Assembly (NCBI GenBank): GCA_022709995.1
Contig: JAKLHU010000124.1
Span: 1-6,661, forward strand
Source of the DNA: Verrucomicrobiota bacterium
Lineage (GTDB): Bacteria > Verrucomicrobiota > Lentisphaeria > Oligosphaerales > Oligosphaeraceae
Direction of reading: 5' to 3'
Length of the DNA: 6,661 nt
In this document: positions 5,785 to 6,661 of the stretch, in pieces
Numbering within the stretch: the stretch's first letter is position 1
Layout: every line of letters starts with the position of its first letter
The notes under the pieces: generated by a model
What the model saw: the letters and a program-made list of their open reading frames with translations, nothing else
Told to the model about the DNA's origin: nothing
Database searches by the model: none
Made by a program: the position numbers and the translations under genes

Positions 5785-5822
5785 AGGGGGGCCGTCCGCG
5801 TCCGCGGGAGCGGGAGCGTAAT

Positions 5823-6356
5823 TCAGGACCGGCGTGGCCGGTTCAGCAGCCAGTCTGCCGCTTCGACCAGGTCGGCGGCCAGAAAATCGGCGCCGTGATT
5901 CGGCCGGCTGCCGTCCAAGCGAAGCTGGATGGTGGTCAGGCCGAAGGCGCGTCCCAGCCTGATATCGGCATCGCTGTCGCCGATCATGGCCGACTGCGCC
6001 ACGTCGACGGCGAAATCGCGGCAGGCCTGTTCGAGCATTCCGGTGGCCGGTTTTCGGCAGCCGCAGCCGTCCTGGGGATGATGCGGGCAGTAGTAGATGG
6101 CGTCCAGGGCGAGATCCTGTTGGGCGAGCAGTTCCCGCAGGCGGGCATGGACGGCGGCAAGGTCGTCTTCCGTCAGCAAGCCGCGGCCGATGCCGGCCTG
6201 GTTGGTGACCAGGACCAGGCCATAGCCGGCCGCCCGCAAGCGCCGGAGGCCTTCCAGGGCGCGGGGCGTGAACTCAATCCCGGCCGGATTGCGCAAATAC
6301 GGCTTGTCAACGATCAGCGTGTCGTCACGGTCGAGAAAAACATAGGGCTGGCGCAT
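5823..6356 (-). CDS. gmhB: D-glycero-D-manno-heptose 1,7-bisphosphate 7-phosphatase
   Basis: A HAD-superfamily phosphatase of 177 residues, the usual GmhB length. It removes the 7-phosphate of D,D-heptose 1,7-bisphosphate in the cytoplasm, a step toward ADP-heptose for LPS inner core or GDP-heptose for S-layer glycans. Seen: motif I FLDRDDTL (7-14) with nucleophile Asp9 and acid/base Asp11; motif II VTNQAGIGRG (50-59); the zinc-binding loop YCPHHPQDGCGCRKP (89-103) with Cys90, His92, Cys98 and Cys100; motif III Lys102; and motif IV MIGDSDADI (124-132). The zinc loop separates GmhB from most other HAD phosphatases, though the N-terminal domain of bifunctional HisB shares it. Most GmhB have DRDGT in motif I; here the Gly is Asp. 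GAGGAG (6364-6369 on the - strand) is 7 nt before the ATG. It lies downstream of the tRNA-Asp terminator and converges on the glycosyltransferase. Confidence 0.93.
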   Translation of the reverse strand: MRQPYVFLDRDDTLIVDKPYLRNPAGIEFTPRALEGLRRLRAAGYGLVLVTNQAGIGRGLLTEDDLAAVHARLRELLAQQDLALDAIYYCPHHPQDGCGCRKPATGMLEQACRDFAVDVAQSAMIGDSDADIRLGRAFGLTTIQLRLDGSRPNHGADFLAADLVEAADWLLNRPRRS

Positions 6357-6424
6357 CTCTCGGCTCCTCGCTGCGGCCAGGCCGACGGTCGGACAGACGC
6401 CCTCCGGGCACGGGCTTGGCCATT

Positions 6425-6459
6425 AAAAAAGCCCGCCCGAAGTTCCCGGGCGGGCTTTT
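6425..6459 (-). terminator. Strong intrinsic terminator of the tRNA-Asp unit
   Basis: GCCCGCCCG (6431-6439) and CGGGCGGGC (6447-6455) form a perfect 9-bp GC stem with a 7-nt loop. It is flanked by A6 on the left (6425-6430) and T4 on the right (6456-6459). Read on the - strand it ends in six T, a classical Rho-independent terminator 17 nt after the tRNA 3' end. It may also work on the + strand with four T. Confidence 0.88.
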
Positions 6460-6475
6460 GGAAACGACATTGGAC

Positions 6476-6552
6476 TGGCGGGGTTGACGGGATTCGAACC
6501 CGCGACCTTCGCCGTGACAGGGCGATGCTCTAACCAATTGCGCTACAACCCC
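6476..6552 (-). tRNA. tRNA-Asp (anticodon GTC)
   Basis: The - strand reads a complete 77-nt tRNA with encoded CCA. The acceptor stem GGGGTTG/CAACCCC is perfect. The D-arm is GCGC...GAGC, the anticodon stem TCGCC/GGCGA encloses loop CTGTCAC (anticodon GTC at 6518-6516), and the T-arm GCGGG-TTCGAAT-CCCGT is regular with one G-U pair. The discriminator base is G, as expected for Asp. A terminator follows 17 nt downstream. Confidence 0.97.
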
Positions 6553-6588
6553 AATGTGTCTCGTATTGGCAATCCGCTGCTAAGGGAC

Positions 6589-6661
6589 TGGCGGGGTTGA
6601 CGGGATTCGAACCCGCGACCTTCGCCGTGACAGGGCGATGCTCTAACCAATTGCGCTACAA
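6589..6661 (-). tRNA. tRNA-Asp (GTC), second copy, cut by the window edge
   Basis: All 73 visible bases are identical to the copy at 6476-6552, including the encoded CCA and anticodon GTC (6631-6629). The first four bases of the acceptor stem (GGGG) fall beyond the window. The 36-nt spacer between copies (6553-6588) shows no terminator, so both are probably processed from one transcript that enters from the right. Confidence 0.96.

Noticed and set aside
5895..6533. 212-codon + strand frame across gmhB and the tRNA
   Set aside because: It is antisense to gmhB and runs into a tRNA. Its tail (VDGIRTRDLRR) is the familiar false translation of a tRNA reverse strand.
1..6661. Mobile element, CRISPR, defence or biosynthetic gene cluster
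   Set aside because: There is no transposase, integrase, repeat-spacer array, toxin-antitoxin pair or clustered biosynthetic enzymes. The content is ordinary chromosomal housekeeping.

Overview
The window is about 6.7 kb of GC-rich bacterial chromosome, apparently a Gram-negative anaerobe or facultative anaerobe. It carries ordinary housekeeping and envelope genes; I see no phage, transposase, CRISPR array, toxin-antitoxin or defence system. The GmhB-type phosphatase points to a heptose-containing LPS or S-layer glycan. The pyruvate phosphate dikinase and the stand-alone B12 methionine-synthase-activation protein are common in anaerobes, including the PVC group (Lentisphaerota, Verrucomicrobia, Planctomycetes). 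A PVC-type host is my guess from this mix; nothing here proves it.

Layout on the + strand: the 3' third of ppdK (1-804); a 341-nt spacer with a strong hairpin (805-1145); truA, interrupted by one in-frame amber codon (1146-2069); a short leader with a promoter candidate and two mutually exclusive hairpins, then dut (2311-2748, possibly from 2218); a stand-alone methionine synthase activation-domain protein (2769-3539); a terminator-like element; a GH16 glycosidase without an evident signal peptide (3618-4430); a 270-nt spacer; and a GT4 glycosyltransferase (4701-5735). On the - strand, reading leftwards from the right edge: two identical tRNA-Asp(GTC) genes (the first cut by the window edge), a strong intrinsic terminator (6425-6459), and gmhB (6356-5823), which converges on the glycosyltransferase.

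Functionally, ppdK belongs to central PEP/pyruvate metabolism, truA and the tRNAs to translation, and dut to nucleotide hygiene. The activation-domain protein belongs to corrinoid-dependent methyl transfer. The GT4 enzyme and GmhB both fit surface polysaccharide synthesis, and GH16 fits glucan or galactan turnover. Only the dut/activation-protein pair looks like a tight operon (20-nt gap).

The most notable observation is the TAG inside an otherwise complete, well-conserved truA. It may be a nonsense mutation, a sequencing error or a recoded amber codon. None of the seven protein genes here ends in TAG, but that sample is too small to decide.
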